From: a virus
IMG/VR virus record: IMGVR_UViG_3300001683_000034
Coordinates: 1 to 60,520 of that record
Strand: one strand, 5' to 3'
DNA: 60,520 nucleotides
Below, one piece after another: positions 60,441-60,520 of this stretch; within the stretch, counting starts at the first letter, position 1, and every line of letters starts with the position of its first letter. The notes under the pieces are model-generated. The model was not told the origin of the DNA. It saw only the letters and a list, made by a program, of their open reading frames with translations, and searched no databases. A program made the translations under genes and the position numbers.

Positions 60441-60520
60441 CGTCGACTGGTTCGTTGACTTGCGGGTGCGTTGACTGGTGCGTTGACTTGTGGGTGCGTT
60501 GACTTCGACGTTCGTTGACT
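60441..60520 (+). repeat. CGTTGACT direct-repeat cluster at the edge
   Basis: Six copies of CGTTGACT (the first is CGTCGACT) begin at 60441, 60453, 60469, 60481, 60497 and 60513, spaced 12, 16, 12, 16 and 16 bases. Two adjacent 28-base units are nearly identical. The array continues to the window end and its full size is unknown. It resembles iterons or operator clusters. Confidence 0.7.

Noticed and set aside
60441-60520. CRISPR repeats or attachment site
   Set aside because: The units are 8 bp with 4-8 bp gaps, too short for CRISPR, and there is no integrase gene nearby.
1-60520. tRNA genes, integrase, transposase or lysogeny genes
   Set aside because: No cloverleaf-like sequence, recombinase or transposase motif was seen on either strand.

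Overview
This window is a stretch of a tailed double-stranded DNA phage genome with a contractile tail (myovirus morphology). Almost everything from position 1 to 59341 is one continuous minus-strand block of virion genes, packed with 1-4 nt TAATG/ATGA overlaps and mostly preceded by good Shine-Dalgarno sequences. A tail sheath, tail-tube proteins, gp25-like and J-like baseplate proteins, HK97-type capsid protein, portal, protease and large terminase are all recognisable. The proteins of 1516, 1555, 2088 and 2508 aa suggest a large phage. The host cannot be assigned. Lipobox-bearing small proteins show a bacterial host and are compatible with a Gram-negative one.

Layout in transcription order (right to left): a vitamin-B12-dependent ribonucleotide reductase (57368-59341) with its own promoter candidate and terminator; a small ORF and a Cys-cluster protein that may be the small terminase (56326-57292); a 1516-aa protein combining HAD phosphatase, DEDD exonuclease and RecB-like nuclease signatures (51776-56326); three Gly/Ala-rich, probably internal virion proteins (49215-51766); large terminase, an orphan helical protein, portal, prohead protease/scaffold, putative decoration protein and major capsid protein (38999-49240); a strong hairpin; connector or Ig-like proteins and a small cassette of membrane proteins and lipoproteins (35984-38927); fibre and adhesin-like proteins, including a long 20-aa-repeat fibre (28521-35984); neck/tail-completion proteins, sheath, three related tube-fold proteins and two tail-assembly chaperone-like proteins (21774-28518); then the giants: 1555 aa (tape-measure position), 2088 aa (carries a DxDxD double-psi-beta-barrel RNA-polymerase-like signature) and 2508 aa (baseplate hub); finally the baseplate wedge proteins (20-3307).

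Two genes are interrupted by +1 frame changes. The baseplate J-like gene continues out of frame across 508-663. The repeat fibre is split at about 29240-29290, apparently by a 19-bp imperfect tandem duplication. A 42-aa lipoprotein gene at 36492-36620 is hidden between two other small membrane-protein genes.

Right of 59342 the strand and the look of the sequence change. A 345-bp divergent intergenic region leads to a plus-strand membrane protein (59687-60121), two strong hairpins, a 25-codon ORF, and at the very edge a cluster of CGTTGACT direct repeats spaced 12 and 16 bp. This looks like a boundary between modules.

The most promising material for something undescribed is the pair of giant proteins likely to act at or soon after DNA entry: a candidate single-chain virion RNA polymerase and a three-enzyme DNA-end-processing fusion. 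Both sit among virion genes and both carry similar C-terminal tails. Function assignments rest on motif reading only; no database search was possible.
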